From: an uncultured Cytophagales bacterium
GTDB taxonomy: Bacteria; Bacteroidota; Bacteroidia; Cytophagales; Cyclobacteriaceae
Assembly (NCBI GenBank): GCA_913057175.1
Contig: CAJXNP010000005.1
Span: 124,001-188,000, forward strand
Length of the DNA: 64,000 bases
Reading direction: 5' to 3'
This document shows, piece by piece, positions 35,208 to 43,340 of this stretch. Within the stretch, counting starts at the first letter, position 1. The number at the start of each line of letters is the position of its first letter. A program made the translations under genes and the position numbers. The notes below the pieces were generated by a model, which did no database searches, had not been told where the DNA came from, and worked only from the letters and a program-made list of their open reading frames with translations.

Positions 35208-35888
35208 ATGCTTGATCTGGAAAAAATCTTTATTGGCAGAGGGGGAGAGTTCTTATCTCCCCCTTCTGTTTTAAAAAACAAACTGGAAAAGATCAAGGCC
35301 ATCATATTTGATTGGGATGGTGTGTTTAATGATGGGGTGAAAGATTCCAATTTTTCATCCAGTTTTGCTGAGGGAGATGCCATGGGTACCAACCTTATGC
35401 GGTTTGGGTTTTACCTGAAAAAAGGTTTTGTGCCCAATACTTCCATTTTTACCGGAGCACTGAATGATATTTCAAAATACCTCGCTACACGGGAGCACTT
35501 TGATTTTCTCATTTATAAATGCATCAATAAAGGAGCTGCATTTGAAGACTATTTGGTGAAGAATAATCTAAAACCTGAAGAGGTCGCTTTTTGTTTTGAT
35601 GATGTGCTGGATCTGGCAATGGCAAAAAGGTGTGGCTTGCGTTTTTACATCCGTACGGCTGGGCGACCAATGTTTGACGACTATGTTATCCGACACAATT
35701 TGTTTGATTACAAGACCGGCCGGACCGGTTCGGAAGGTGGGGTGCGAGAAGTTGCTGAATTGGTTCTCGGACTATTCGACAATTATGATGAAGTGGTACA
35801 TCATCGCCTGGAATTTTCCGATACCTACAGAAAATATTGGGAAACCAGAAATCAGAGGATGACCGAGATAGTCGAATGGAAGAACTGA
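35208..35888 (+). CDS. KdsC-like HAD-family phosphatase
   Basis: A 226-residue protein with HAD motif I as FDWDGVFNDG (D-x-D nucleophile pair) at about residue 32, a KdsC-style central region (TGALNDISKYLATREHFDFLIYKCINKGAAFEDYL), motif IV as FCFDDVLDLAMAKRCGL and the KdsC-type tail GRTGSEGGVREVAELVL. KdsC removes phosphate from Kdo-8-phosphate. It is longer than typical KdsC (about 180 residues) because of ~28 extra N-terminal and ~25 extra C-terminal residues. It begins 2 bases after the transaldolase-CBS gene and converges with the next gene so closely that the two stop codons abut (35886-35891). Confidence 0.82.
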   Translation: MLDLEKIFIGRGGEFLSPPSVLKNKLEKIKAIIFDWDGVFNDGVKDSNFSSSFAEGDAMGTNLMRFGFYLKKGFVPNTSIFTGALNDISKYLATREHFDFLIYKCINKGAAFEDYLVKNNLKPEEVAFCFDDVLDLAMAKRCGLRFYIRTAGRPMFDDYVIRHNLFDYKTGRTGSEGGVREVAELVLGLFDNYDEVVHHRLEFSDTYRKYWETRNQRMTEIVEWKN

Positions 35889-36755
35889 TCAATCAGCGCA
35901 TTTGTCAGATTCCATCGAGAAGTATTGGATCCCGTTAATAAATAGTTTTCCATCATTCATTTTCAGATCGACGATCAACGGGCTCAGCTTATTGAAGTAA
36001 AGATATAATTTGGCGGTTGGACCGATCCCCTGGACTTCCCATTCACCCGAGTTGCTGCCCATATAAGGACTGTCTTCATGTTCGACAATTCCTTTTGTTT
36101 TAAGTTTGGAGCGGAACTTTCCGTCCTGACATAAATGAACCTGATTGTTTCGCCTGTAACCCGGATCATGCGTCCATTTTACCAGCATGGTATTTTGTAA
36201 ATAAGGAAGCCAGTCAAAATCCGCATATCTGGAAGTTAATTTTGGTTCGGTAAATTCTGAAGCATCACTAAAAGCAATTAAATCTTTCTTGTATTTGTTA
36301 ATATCTTTATCTGAAGCGACCAATAAGTTGATCGCGCATACACCCCATTCTCCACATTTTGCCTCAATATAACCACCAGGGTGATTGGTACTGCCGGTAA
36401 CCTTAATGTCACCGACCAGCCATCCATTTCTTTCAACTGGCTCATTTTCCATTTCCAGGAAGATTCCTTCAGAAAACTCCATTTTACTTTTCCATCTTTT
36501 TTTGATTTCTTCAATCGAATCTTTTGTGACCACAGTGATAATCTGGGCATTGGAATTATCTCCAGGAATAAGTAAAAAAGCTTCAGTTCCCTGGGGCATT
36601 AACCCCATCCATTTTGCCGGTATCACGGATGAAAGCCCAGCTACAGGACCGTAAACTTTTTGGCCACTTTGATAGATAACACCCTGTTCCACTCTTTCCT
36701 GAGCGAAAGATGAAAAAGTGACAATAATGAATAAGGCAGCTAATATTTTGTTCAT
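35889..36755 (-). CDS. Secreted protein of unknown function
   Basis: A 288-residue protein with a clear signal peptide (cleavage near SFAQ) and no recognised domain. Residues about 20-180 are a mixed alpha/beta region (GLSSVIPAKWMGLMPQGTEAFLLIPGD). The C-terminal ~100 residues resemble a small beta-barrel module found at the end of other Bacteroidota secreted proteins (VHLCQDGKFRSKLKTKG, SGEWEVQGIGPTAKLYLYF). Five Cys in the mature part suggest disulfides. A single gene convergent with the Kdo operon. Confidence 0.7.
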   Translation of the reverse strand: MNKILAALFIIVTFSSFAQERVEQGVIYQSGQKVYGPVAGLSSVIPAKWMGLMPQGTEAFLLIPGDNSNAQIITVVTKDSIEEIKKRWKSKMEFSEGIFLEMENEPVERNGWLVGDIKVTGSTNHPGGYIEAKCGEWGVCAINLLVASDKDINKYKKDLIAFSDASEFTEPKLTSRYADFDWLPYLQNTMLVKWTHDPGYRRNNQVHLCQDGKFRSKLKTKGIVEHEDSPYMGSNSGEWEVQGIGPTAKLYLYFNKLSPLIVDLKMNDGKLFINGIQYFSMESDKCAD

Positions 36756-36840
36756 AATGCATTTCTGGTTAACCGGTTCAAATTAATAAATATTCTTGAA
36801 CGTATAATTTAAACGTTGCGAAATAAAAAAGTATCATAAT

Positions 36841-36885
36841 CTGATTTACGTCATTTTTATTCCTCATGCTGTGTACTAATTTTTG
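36841..36885 (+). promoter_or_regulatory. FNR/CRP-like box and -7-like element upstream of the polysulfide reductase operon
   Basis: CTGATTTACGTCAT (36841-36854) keeps the TGAT-N4-NTCA core of an FNR/CRP site (one mismatch, GTCA for ATCA). TAATTTTTG (36877-36885) resembles TAnnTTTG with one extra T. Box centre to -7 centre is about 33 bp, the same geometry as at ccoI and ccoNO. Anaerobic or low-oxygen activation is inferred. Confidence 0.45.
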
Positions 36886-36983
36886 GGTGCAATTGAGAAG
36901 AAATGCACCAGTTTTCAGAGGAGAACATTGTAAAGTTTTAAATGACATATGAAAACATACTCATATTTATTAGTAATCATATA

Positions 36984-39221
36984 ATGAAATCAACCAGAAG
37001 AGACTTTATCAAGATTGCGGCTGTTGGAGCGGGAGGGCTGGCGACTTCCGGAGGATTATTCAGTTGGGCTCGAGCCAATTTCTTTGAGGAGGTACCCAAT
37101 GCTCCTGGTATGACCAGAACTCCAACTTATTGTGAAATATGTTTCTGGAAATGTGCAGGATGGGTCTATAAAAATGAAAAGGGAGAAATTCAGAAAATCA
37201 TTGGAAATGACGAAGATCCTCATTGCAATGGCCGATTATGTCCACGAGGTACGGGAGGGGTAGGGATGTATTACGATGAAGATCGTCTTAAAACCCCGCT
37301 GGTTCGGCGTACGGTGAATGGGAAACAGGTATTTGAGCCAGCCAGCTGGGATGAAGCTTTGGATGTGGTAGCTCAAAATCTCAAAAAAGTCGCCAAAGAA
37401 CACGGTCCGGAATGTGTTGCTCTTTTCACCCATGGTTCCGGAGGTAAATTTTTCGGAGATCTTTTGAAAGCATTTGGATCGGAAAATATAACCGCCCCAT
37501 CATTTGCCCAATGCAGAGGCCCGAGGGAAGTCGCTTTTTTATCAACATTTGGAGAGATCATTGCCTCCCCTGAAAGAACTGACATCAGGGATACGAGATG
37601 CCTGGTACTGATAGGTTCTCACATCGGTGAAAATATGCATAATGGTCAGGTGCAGGAAATGTCCGATGCAATTGATAATGGAGCAACGATTATAACAGTT
37701 GATCCCAGGTATTCCACTGCAGCAAGTAAATCAAAATATTGGCTTCCCATAAAGCCTTCTACTGATATAGCTCTTCTATTGGCCTGGATCAATGTGATCA
37801 TCAATGAGGAATGGTATGATAAAAAGTATGTTGAAAAATATTGCTATGGATTGGAGGAATTGAAAAACCATGTTAAAACCTTCACACCTGAATGGGCTTA
37901 TGGTATCACCACTATTCGCCCCGATGTCATTTATGAAACAGCTCGCGAAATGGCGAATGCTTCTCCCGCGGTGATCATACATCCTGGCAGACATGTAACC
38001 TGGTATGGGGATGATACCCAGCGATTGAGGGCTGTGGCTATTTTAAATGCTTTACTGGGCTCATGGGGCAGAAGGGGAGGTTTTTATTCACCAGAGAAGA
38101 AAGATCTTCCTTCCTATCCCCATCCGGAGTTTCCAAAGCCCAAAAGAACGTGGCGGGATGCGCATCCAGGAAAATACAATCTGGCACTGGAAGTCGTGTC
38201 CAATGACATATGCGATTCCACCATTCCATCGCCTGACCGGGCATGTAATTTTAAAGCGTGGATCGTAAATGGCACCAACCTGATCTTTACGCTTCCCGAT
38301 CAGAAAAAGACCCTGGAAGCTATTCAAAGTCTTGAATTCATGGTAGTTATCGATACGATGCCGATGGAAATTACAGGGTACGCCGATGTGGTCCTTCCGG
38401 AATGCACCTACCTGGAACGATATGATTATTGCCGTACAGATCAGCACAGAGAACCCAACATAGCCTTGCGTATGCCTGCTGCCGAACCTAAATATGACAG
38501 CAAGCCAGCTTGGTGGATAGCCAAAAAACTGGCTTCTAAACTGGACCTGGATGAATATTTCAAATGGAACGATATCGAGGAACTACTTGACTGGCAATTG
38601 AAAAAAGTAGGAACCTCACTGGAGGAAATGAAGAAAGTTGGAGTTAAGAAATTCCCACGGGAATATGATGATCTGTATTTCTACGACGATCAGGAAATTC
38701 AGTTCAATACCAATACAGGTAAAATTGAATTGTACTCAACTGACCTGGCAGCTGAGGGATTTGTTCCCATGCCGGTCTACACTCCACATGAAGAGCCTCA
38801 AACAGGATTCTACCGATTGAATTACGGCAGAAGCCCGGTCCATACTTTCAGTCGCACGGCAAACAACCCAAATCTGACAGATCTCATGGACGAAAACGTA
38901 TTGTGGGTCAATCCAAAAGTGGCGAAAGAATGGAGTCTGAAAGCTGGTCAGAAGATATGGTTAGAAAACCAGGATGGTGTTTTGTCAACATTTCCCATCA
39001 AGGTTCGCATCACAGAGAGGATCCGATTTGACTCGGTTTACATGGTCCATGGATTCGGACATGCCGAAAAACGATTAACCCGATCCTATGGAAAGGGAGT
39101 GAGCGATACAGAATTAATCACAAATGTGAAGACCGATCCCATCATGGGGGGAACAGGGATGAGGAGCAATTTTGTCACATTCCATGTAGAAGATCCACAT
39201 AGAAAGGAGGTTGAGTCATGA
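36984..39221 (+). CDS. psrA: Polysulfide/thiosulfate reductase-type molybdopterin catalytic subunit (PsrA/PhsA-like)
   Basis: A protein of about 745 residues starting at the ATG at 36984 because MKSTRRDFIKIAA is a textbook Tat signal; an ORF start 42 bases upstream lacks this. A 4Fe-4S site reads C50-x2-C53-x3-C57-x28-C86 followed by PRG. The putative molybdenum ligand is C177 in SFAQCRGPREV. Long blocks such as DARNPR-like VDPRYSTAASKSKYWLPIKPSTD and VVIDTMPMEITGYADVVLPECTYLERYD match the molybdopterin family's Psr/Phs branch. It reduces polysulfide, thiosulfate or tetrathionate outside the cytoplasmic membrane; the exact substrate is not decidable. It overlaps psrB by four bases. Confidence 0.85.
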   Translation: MKSTRRDFIKIAAVGAGGLATSGGLFSWARANFFEEVPNAPGMTRTPTYCEICFWKCAGWVYKNEKGEIQKIIGNDEDPHCNGRLCPRGTGGVGMYYDEDRLKTPLVRRTVNGKQVFEPASWDEALDVVAQNLKKVAKEHGPECVALFTHGSGGKFFGDLLKAFGSENITAPSFAQCRGPREVAFLSTFGEIIASPERTDIRDTRCLVLIGSHIGENMHNGQVQEMSDAIDNGATIITVDPRYSTAASKSKYWLPIKPSTDIALLLAWINVIINEEWYDKKYVEKYCYGLEELKNHVKTFTPEWAYGITTIRPDVIYETAREMANASPAVIIHPGRHVTWYGDDTQRLRAVAILNALLGSWGRRGGFYSPEKKDLPSYPHPEFPKPKRTWRDAHPGKYNLALEVVSNDICDSTIPSPDRACNFKAWIVNGTNLIFTLPDQKKTLEAIQSLEFMVVIDTMPMEITGYADVVLPECTYLERYDYCRTDQHREPNIALRMPAAEPKYDSKPAWWIAKKLASKLDLDEYFKWNDIEELLDWQLKKVGTSLEEMKKVGVKKFPREYDDLYFYDDQEIQFNTNTGKIELYSTDLAAEGFVPMPVYTPHEEPQTGFYRLNYGRSPVHTFSRTANNPNLTDLMDENVLWVNPKVAKEWSLKAGQKIWLENQDGVLSTFPIKVRITERIRFDSVYMVHGFGHAEKRLTRSYGKGVSDTELITNVKTDPIMGGTGMRSNFVTFHVEDPHRKEVES

Positions 39222-39751
39222 GATATGCGATGGCAGTTGATACGAAAAAATGTGTAGGGTGTAGCGATTGCGTAGTGGCTTGCCAGACGGAGAACAATGT
39301 TCCTATTGGTTATTGCAGGGACTGGATAGTCGAAGTAGTGGATGGCACCTACCCACAATTGGAATTAGAAATCAGGTCCGAAAGATGCAATCATTGTGCG
39401 AATTCTCCATGTGTACGATGTTGCCCGACAGGTGCAAGTCATTACAGTGATGGAGGTATTGTGCTGGTTACTCATGACGAGTGCATTGGTTGCGGAGCTT
39501 GTATTGCTTCCTGTCCTTACGATGCCCGATATCCGCATCCGGATGGATATGTTGACAAATGTACTTTCTGCATTCATCGGGTAAGGGAGGGACAACAACC
39601 AGCTTGTGTGGAAGTCTGCCCAACCAAATGCCTCTATTTTGGCGATCTGGAAGATCCGGAAAGCGATGTTTCGAAAGTGCTGAAAAAACGAAAATACAAA
39701 ACCCTGATCCCCGAAGCGGGAACAGACCCTCAGTTATATTTTCTCATTTGA
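39218..39751 (+). CDS. psrB: 4Fe-4S ferredoxin-type electron transfer subunit (PsrB/PhsB-like)
   Basis: A 177-residue protein with four cysteine clusters in the order expected for this family: CVGCSDCVVAC, CNHCANSPCVRCCP, CIGCGACIASCP and CTFCIHRVREGQQPACVEVCP. It carries electrons from the membrane quinol oxidase (PsrC) to the molybdopterin subunit. It starts inside the stop of psrA (ATGA overlap) and is followed 14 bases later by psrC. Confidence 0.93.
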   Translation: MRYAMAVDTKKCVGCSDCVVACQTENNVPIGYCRDWIVEVVDGTYPQLELEIRSERCNHCANSPCVRCCPTGASHYSDGGIVLVTHDECIGCGACIASCPYDARYPHPDGYVDKCTFCIHRVREGQQPACVEVCPTKCLYFGDLEDPESDVSKVLKKRKYKTLIPEAGTDPQLYFLI

Positions 39752-39765
39752 TAAAGTTTTGAATT

Positions 39766-40707
39766 ATGAAAGAGGAACTAATTGTTAGCGGAAGATTGAA
39801 TGAATACATTGATCCAAATTTACATATCTGGGGATGGGAAATACCTTTATATTTATTTTTAGGTGGCTTGGCTGCGGGTATTTTGTTTTTTGCGGCACTA
39901 TTTTATTTGCAGGGTAAAGAAAATGAATATAAGGCAGCTGTAAAATGGGCTCCTTTGCTTACCCCCATATTTTTGATTCTTGGATTGACTGCATTATTTC
40001 TGGACTTGCATCATAAACCGTATTTCTGGCAATTATATACCAATATCAAATTTCAATCTCCTATGTCGTGGGGAGCCTGGACATTGATGGTGGTGACTCC
40101 TTTGTCGATTATCTGGAGTGCAACTTATATTCGTGAGGTATTTCCCAAATGGGATTGGAAATATCGATGGCTGTATCAGCTTGAAGAGTTTTTCCAAAGT
40201 AAAAGAACTGAAATGGCCTGGATACTGGTGGTGTTTTCGGTCATTCTGGGTATTTACACAGGTATTCTGTTAAGCGCTTTTAACGCACGTCCTCTTTGGA
40301 ATACCTCTATTTTAGGGCCACTATTCCTGGCATCCGGTTTGTCTGCCGGTGCTGCACTAATCATGATGATGAGCAAGAATAAATTGGAAAGAAAACTTTT
40401 CAGCAAACTGGATCTTATCCTGATTACTCTCGAATTGTTTTTTATTGTTCATTTATTCATGGGCTTTTTGGCAAGCACCCAGGTACAAATTGAAGCTGCA
40501 GAATTGTTTCTTGGAGGCCCTTATACATTACCATTCTGGATCTTTGTGGTCTTTATCGGGATGATCATACCCGCATTCCTGGAATGGTGGGAATTGAAAG
40601 GGCACCATATTCCTGCTTATCTGCCGGCAATGCTTATCCTGTTTGGAAACATCATGTTGAGGTTTTTGATCACGTATGCGGGACAGGCCAGCAGATATTT
40701 GTATTAA
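39766..40707 (+). CDS. psrC: NrfD/PsrC-family membrane subunit
   Basis: A 313-residue polytopic protein with about eight helices and the NrfD-type pattern: GWEIPLYLFLGGLAAGILFFAAL near the start, HHKPYFWQLYTNIKFQSPMSWGAW in the middle and LEWWELKGHHIPAYLPAMLILFGNIMLRFLITYAGQ at the end. It oxidises quinol in the inner membrane and passes electrons to PsrB. A 162-base gap containing a strong hairpin separates it from the next genes, yet all point the same way. Confidence 0.93.
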   Translation: MKEELIVSGRLNEYIDPNLHIWGWEIPLYLFLGGLAAGILFFAALFYLQGKENEYKAAVKWAPLLTPIFLILGLTALFLDLHHKPYFWQLYTNIKFQSPMSWGAWTLMVVTPLSIIWSATYIREVFPKWDWKYRWLYQLEEFFQSKRTEMAWILVVFSVILGIYTGILLSAFNARPLWNTSILGPLFLASGLSAGAALIMMMSKNKLERKLFSKLDLILITLELFFIVHLFMGFLASTQVQIEAAELFLGGPYTLPFWIFVVFIGMIIPAFLEWWELKGHHIPAYLPAMLILFGNIMLRFLITYAGQASRYLY

Positions 40708-40784
40708 TAGGAATGAGAAGTAGAATTAGATTGTTCAATATATAATAGTGATTAGTTATAGGTTGGTTAATGGTTGATTAATTA

Positions 40785-40835
40785 TTTGAGATGGAAATCC
40801 CGGTGTGGTGAATAACCATATCGGGAAATCTCAAA
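40785..40835 (+). other. Structured hairpin between psrC and the YeeE/YedE genes
   Basis: TTTGAGAT (40785-40792) pairs with ATCTCAAA (40828-40835), and TCCCG (40798-40802) pairs with CGGGA (40822-40826). The result is a two-storey stem with an internal bulge and a 19-nt loop that can itself form GGT/ACC pairs. It lacks a T-run for simple termination on the plus strand. It may be an mRNA processing/stability element or attenuator that sets the ratio of reductase to transporter. Confidence 0.5.
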
Positions 40836-40869
40836 GACTAGACCTTTAAATAAAAAATTCGATAAGAAA

Positions 40870-41385
40870 ATGATCAAAAAGAGAAAATACATGAATCCGT
40901 ACCTGGCAGGGGTTCTTTTGGGATTAGTTCTCCTGGCTTCCTTTTACCTGACAGGAAGAGGACTTGGTGCCAGTGGTGCGATGAAAAGTGTGGTTGTTTC
41001 GGGAGTAGAAAAAATTGCTCCGTCACACGTCAGTAATTCCGGGTTTTATTCAAAATATGTTTCTGAGGAAGCCAGCCCACTCAAAACCTGGTTGGTATTG
41101 GAAGTTTTTGGAGTATTGATTGGAGGATTTATTTCCGGAGCGATATCAGGCAGATTGGGTTTGAAAGTAGAGCGATCACCCAAAATAACGAACAGACGAA
41201 GATTGATCTTTGCGGCGATTGGTGGAGCTCTGTTTGGTTTTGGTTCACAACTAGGCAGGGGCTGTACCAGCGGAGCGGCATTGAGCGGTATGGCGGTACT
41301 TTCCGTCGCTGGATTTGTGACAATGATGGCCATTTTTGGGACAGCTTTTGCCCTTGCATATTTCTTTAGAAAAAACTGGATTTAA
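40870..41385 (+). CDS. YeeE/YedE-family sulfur transporter, N-terminal half
   Basis: A 171-residue membrane protein with about four helices. GGALFGFGSQLGRGCTSGAALSGMAVLSVAGF is the repeat unit of the YeeE/YedE (DUF395) family with its conserved Cys. E. coli YeeE homologues (TsuA) import thiosulfate. The full-length transporter has two such halves; in this operon they are separate genes (this one and 41396-41998). Sulfur compound uptake beside a polysulfide reductase makes functional sense. Confidence 0.85.
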   Translation: MIKKRKYMNPYLAGVLLGLVLLASFYLTGRGLGASGAMKSVVVSGVEKIAPSHVSNSGFYSKYVSEEASPLKTWLVLEVFGVLIGGFISGAISGRLGLKVERSPKITNRRRLIFAAIGGALFGFGSQLGRGCTSGAALSGMAVLSVAGFVTMMAIFGTAFALAYFFRKNWI

Positions 41386-41395
41386 AATCAAAGAT

Positions 41396-41998
41396 ATGGG
41401 ACCCATTATACCGGTATTCGGAATTTCAGAAGAGCTTAATTTATTGATCGCATTTATCATAGGTTTAGGATTTGGATTTGCTTTGGAGCAAGCCGGATTT
41501 TCCAGTAGTAGAAAGCTGGCAGGTATGTTTTATGGTTATGATATCACAGTTTTAAAGGTGTTTTTTACAGCAGCTATCACTGCGATGCTGGGCTTGATTT
41601 TTCTCAATTATCTGGAAATGATTGATATGGGCATTATATATGTCAATCAATACTACATTCAATCGGCCATAGTTGGCGGTGTAATTATGGGGGCAGGATT
41701 CATCGTTGGGGGTTTTTGCCCGGGAACCAGTGTTTGTGCCGCGGCAATAGGTAAAATTGATGCCATGGTTTTTATCGGAGGAAGTTTGTTAGGAATTATT
41801 TTTTTTGGAGAGACCTATTCTTGGTGGGAAGAATTATACAATAAAAATTTCATAGGCTCGCCAAAGCTTTCCAACACCTTAAATTTAAAAGATGGTGTGC
41901 TGGCTCTGCTGGTGGTTGTCATGGCGGTGATCATGTTTTGGTTGGGCGAAAAAGCCGAAAAACGATTTAATAGGGATGATATTATAAAAGAAATTTAA
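41396..41998 (+). CDS. YeeE/YedE-family sulfur transporter, C-terminal half
   Basis: About 200 residues with about five helices. The hallmark GFALEQAGFSSSRKLAGMFYGYD is near the start, and GAGFIVGGFCPGTSVCAAAIGKIDAMVF carries the second conserved cysteine pair. The chosen ATG at 41396 (MGPIIPVFG) lies 10 bases after the stop of the first half; an upstream TTG start would overlap it. Together the two proteins should assemble into one thiosulfate/sulfur-compound transporter. Confidence 0.85.
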   Translation: MGPIIPVFGISEELNLLIAFIIGLGFGFALEQAGFSSSRKLAGMFYGYDITVLKVFFTAAITAMLGLIFLNYLEMIDMGIIYVNQYYIQSAIVGGVIMGAGFIVGGFCPGTSVCAAAIGKIDAMVFIGGSLLGIIFFGETYSWWEELYNKNFIGSPKLSNTLNLKDGVLALLVVVMAVIMFWLGEKAEKRFNRDDIIKEI

Positions 41999-42008
41999 AT
42001 AGAGAAAA

Positions 42009-42623
42009 ATGAAATCAAGGGTATTATTGACAATTGTTATCGTTTCACTTTCCGCCATCGCTGCGATTCTTCCTCAAAAAAAGAATTCATCTGTACAGCT
42101 GAGTGCTGATGAAGTTTTGCAGGGAATTAACCTTGGAACGTATAAAATTTCATCCGATCAATTAACCGAGGTGATTATCAATCAGGATCCTTCCTATATG
42201 TTGATTGATTTGCGATCGGCAAGTGAATTTGAAGACTATCATTTTCCCGGGGCCATCAACATTCCATTTGATAGTTTATTCACAGAAAACTGGATCATGT
42301 ACATCGATCAGGATTTGAGGAATAACATTTTTTATTCCAACGGTGGTTCATTGGCGGGTCAGGCACTGGTTCTAACTCGTCAGAGAGGTTTCAAAAACAA
42401 CTTTGTATTAGAGGGCGGATTGAATGAATATTTCGATAAAGTTGTTAATGCTGAAGAACCACCAGGAATTGCTGACGCTCAGGAGCACAAAATTTATCAA
42501 AGGCGAAAAGCAGCACAGCAATATTTTAAAGGAGGCGAGGCATTACCTGAAAATGATACAGAAATTATGATCAAGCCCATTCCAGTCAGGAAGAAAAAAA
42601 TGGTTCAGGGAGGTTGTAGTTAA
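42009..42623 (+). CDS. Membrane-anchored rhodanese-like protein lacking the catalytic Cys; lone Cys at the C terminus
   Basis: A 204-residue protein with an N-terminal signal anchor and a rhodanese domain (MLIDLRSASEFEDYHFPGAINIPFD, then VLEGGLNEYFD). Where the rhodanese persulfide-carrying Cys should follow the central strand, the sequence reads FYSNGGSLAGQ: Ser110 instead of Cys. The only Cys of the protein is C203, next to the end, in a Lys-rich tail ending QGGCS, a GGC-type tail that could carry sulfur or a metal. Co-transcribed with the YeeE/YedE genes and a second rhodanese paralogue. Confidence 0.85.
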   Translation: MKSRVLLTIVIVSLSAIAAILPQKKNSSVQLSADEVLQGINLGTYKISSDQLTEVIINQDPSYMLIDLRSASEFEDYHFPGAINIPFDSLFTENWIMYIDQDLRNNIFYSNGGSLAGQALVLTRQRGFKNNFVLEGGLNEYFDKVVNAEEPPGIADAQEHKIYQRRKAAQQYFKGGEALPENDTEIMIKPIPVRKKKMVQGGCS

Positions 42624-42634
42624 ACATTGGAAAA

Positions 42635-43165
42635 ATGAAAGAAAAGAAATTTCTCATCATCATAGGCTCAATTGTTTTTGCAATAGCAGTAGGTTTGGTC
42701 GGACTTTCCTTTAAACTAAAAAGCAGAAACCAGATTAAACTCAGCGCTGTTGAGGTGCATCAAATGATTACCGGGAAAGAACATTATTTTGATCCTAACC
42801 AGTTATCCGAAATTATCGATCAGAGCGATTCTGATGTGCTTCTCATTGATATCCGAACCCCGGATCAATTTATTAACTATCACATCGTCGGCGCGATCAA
42901 CATTCCATATCAAAGAATCTTAGATAAAGAATACGAAGAGATTCTCGATGATGATCGGACTAAAATCCTTTATTCAGCCGATGAAGTCAAAAGCGCTGAG
43001 GTTTGGACCATTCTCCGACAATTAGGTTACGAAAATATCTTCGTTCTTCAGGGAGGGTTGAATTTTTGGATGTCGAAAATCGAAAAGAAGGATATATTCG
43101 GACCGGTCACTCTTGATGATGAAAAAGCCCGGTTTGATTTCAAAAAAGAAATCAATCCCCAATAA
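42635..43165 (+). CDS. Second rhodanese-like protein, entirely without cysteine
   Basis: A 176-residue paralogue of the preceding protein: signal anchor (residues 6-26), the shared LSAVEVHQMITG...DPNQLSEIIDQ region and the rhodanese core (VLLIDIRTPDQFINYHIVGAINIPY, FVLQGGLNFW). The catalytic position is YSADEVKSAE (Ser114), and the protein has no cysteine at all, so it cannot be a sulfurtransferase by the usual mechanism. It probably acts as a binding or scaffold domain, or pairs with the C-terminal Cys of its neighbour. It arose by tandem duplication. Confidence 0.85.
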   Translation: MKEKKFLIIIGSIVFAIAVGLVGLSFKLKSRNQIKLSAVEVHQMITGKEHYFDPNQLSEIIDQSDSDVLLIDIRTPDQFINYHIVGAINIPYQRILDKEYEEILDDDRTKILYSADEVKSAEVWTILRQLGYENIFVLQGGLNFWMSKIEKKDIFGPVTLDDEKARFDFKKEINPQ

Positions 43166-43167
43166 GT

Positions 43168-43340
43168 TCAGTAAACCTCAGGCACCCAGTTTTGCTCATT
43201 CACAGGAGGGCGAACATAGCTTTCATCCACATTTAATAGAGGCAATTCAATTTTATCTCCCGGCGTTTTTTATTCAGGAAGTATTCCAGTATTTCCCTTA
43301 AAAGAAAAAGACCCAGAAAACGATTTACGCGCTTTACCAT
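43168..43340 (-). pseudogene. Possible small protein gene split by a frameshift at an A6 tract
   Basis: On the minus strand an ATG at 43340 opens a 35-residue basic frame (MVKRVNRFLGLFLLREILEY...) that ends at 43233. One base at the A6 tract (T6 at 43266-43271 on the plus strand) would switch into a second frame that continues protein-like (TPGDKIELPLLNVDESYVRP...) to a stop at 43168, giving 57 residues in all. The end abuts the convergent rhodanese stop. Either a sequencing/assembly error, a recent frameshift or programmed slippage; a chance ORF cannot be excluded. Confidence 0.35.

Noticed and set aside
43113-43301. 62-residue plus-strand ORF after the second rhodanese gene
   Set aside because: It starts inside the rhodanese gene in another frame, and the region reads better as a split small gene on the minus strand.
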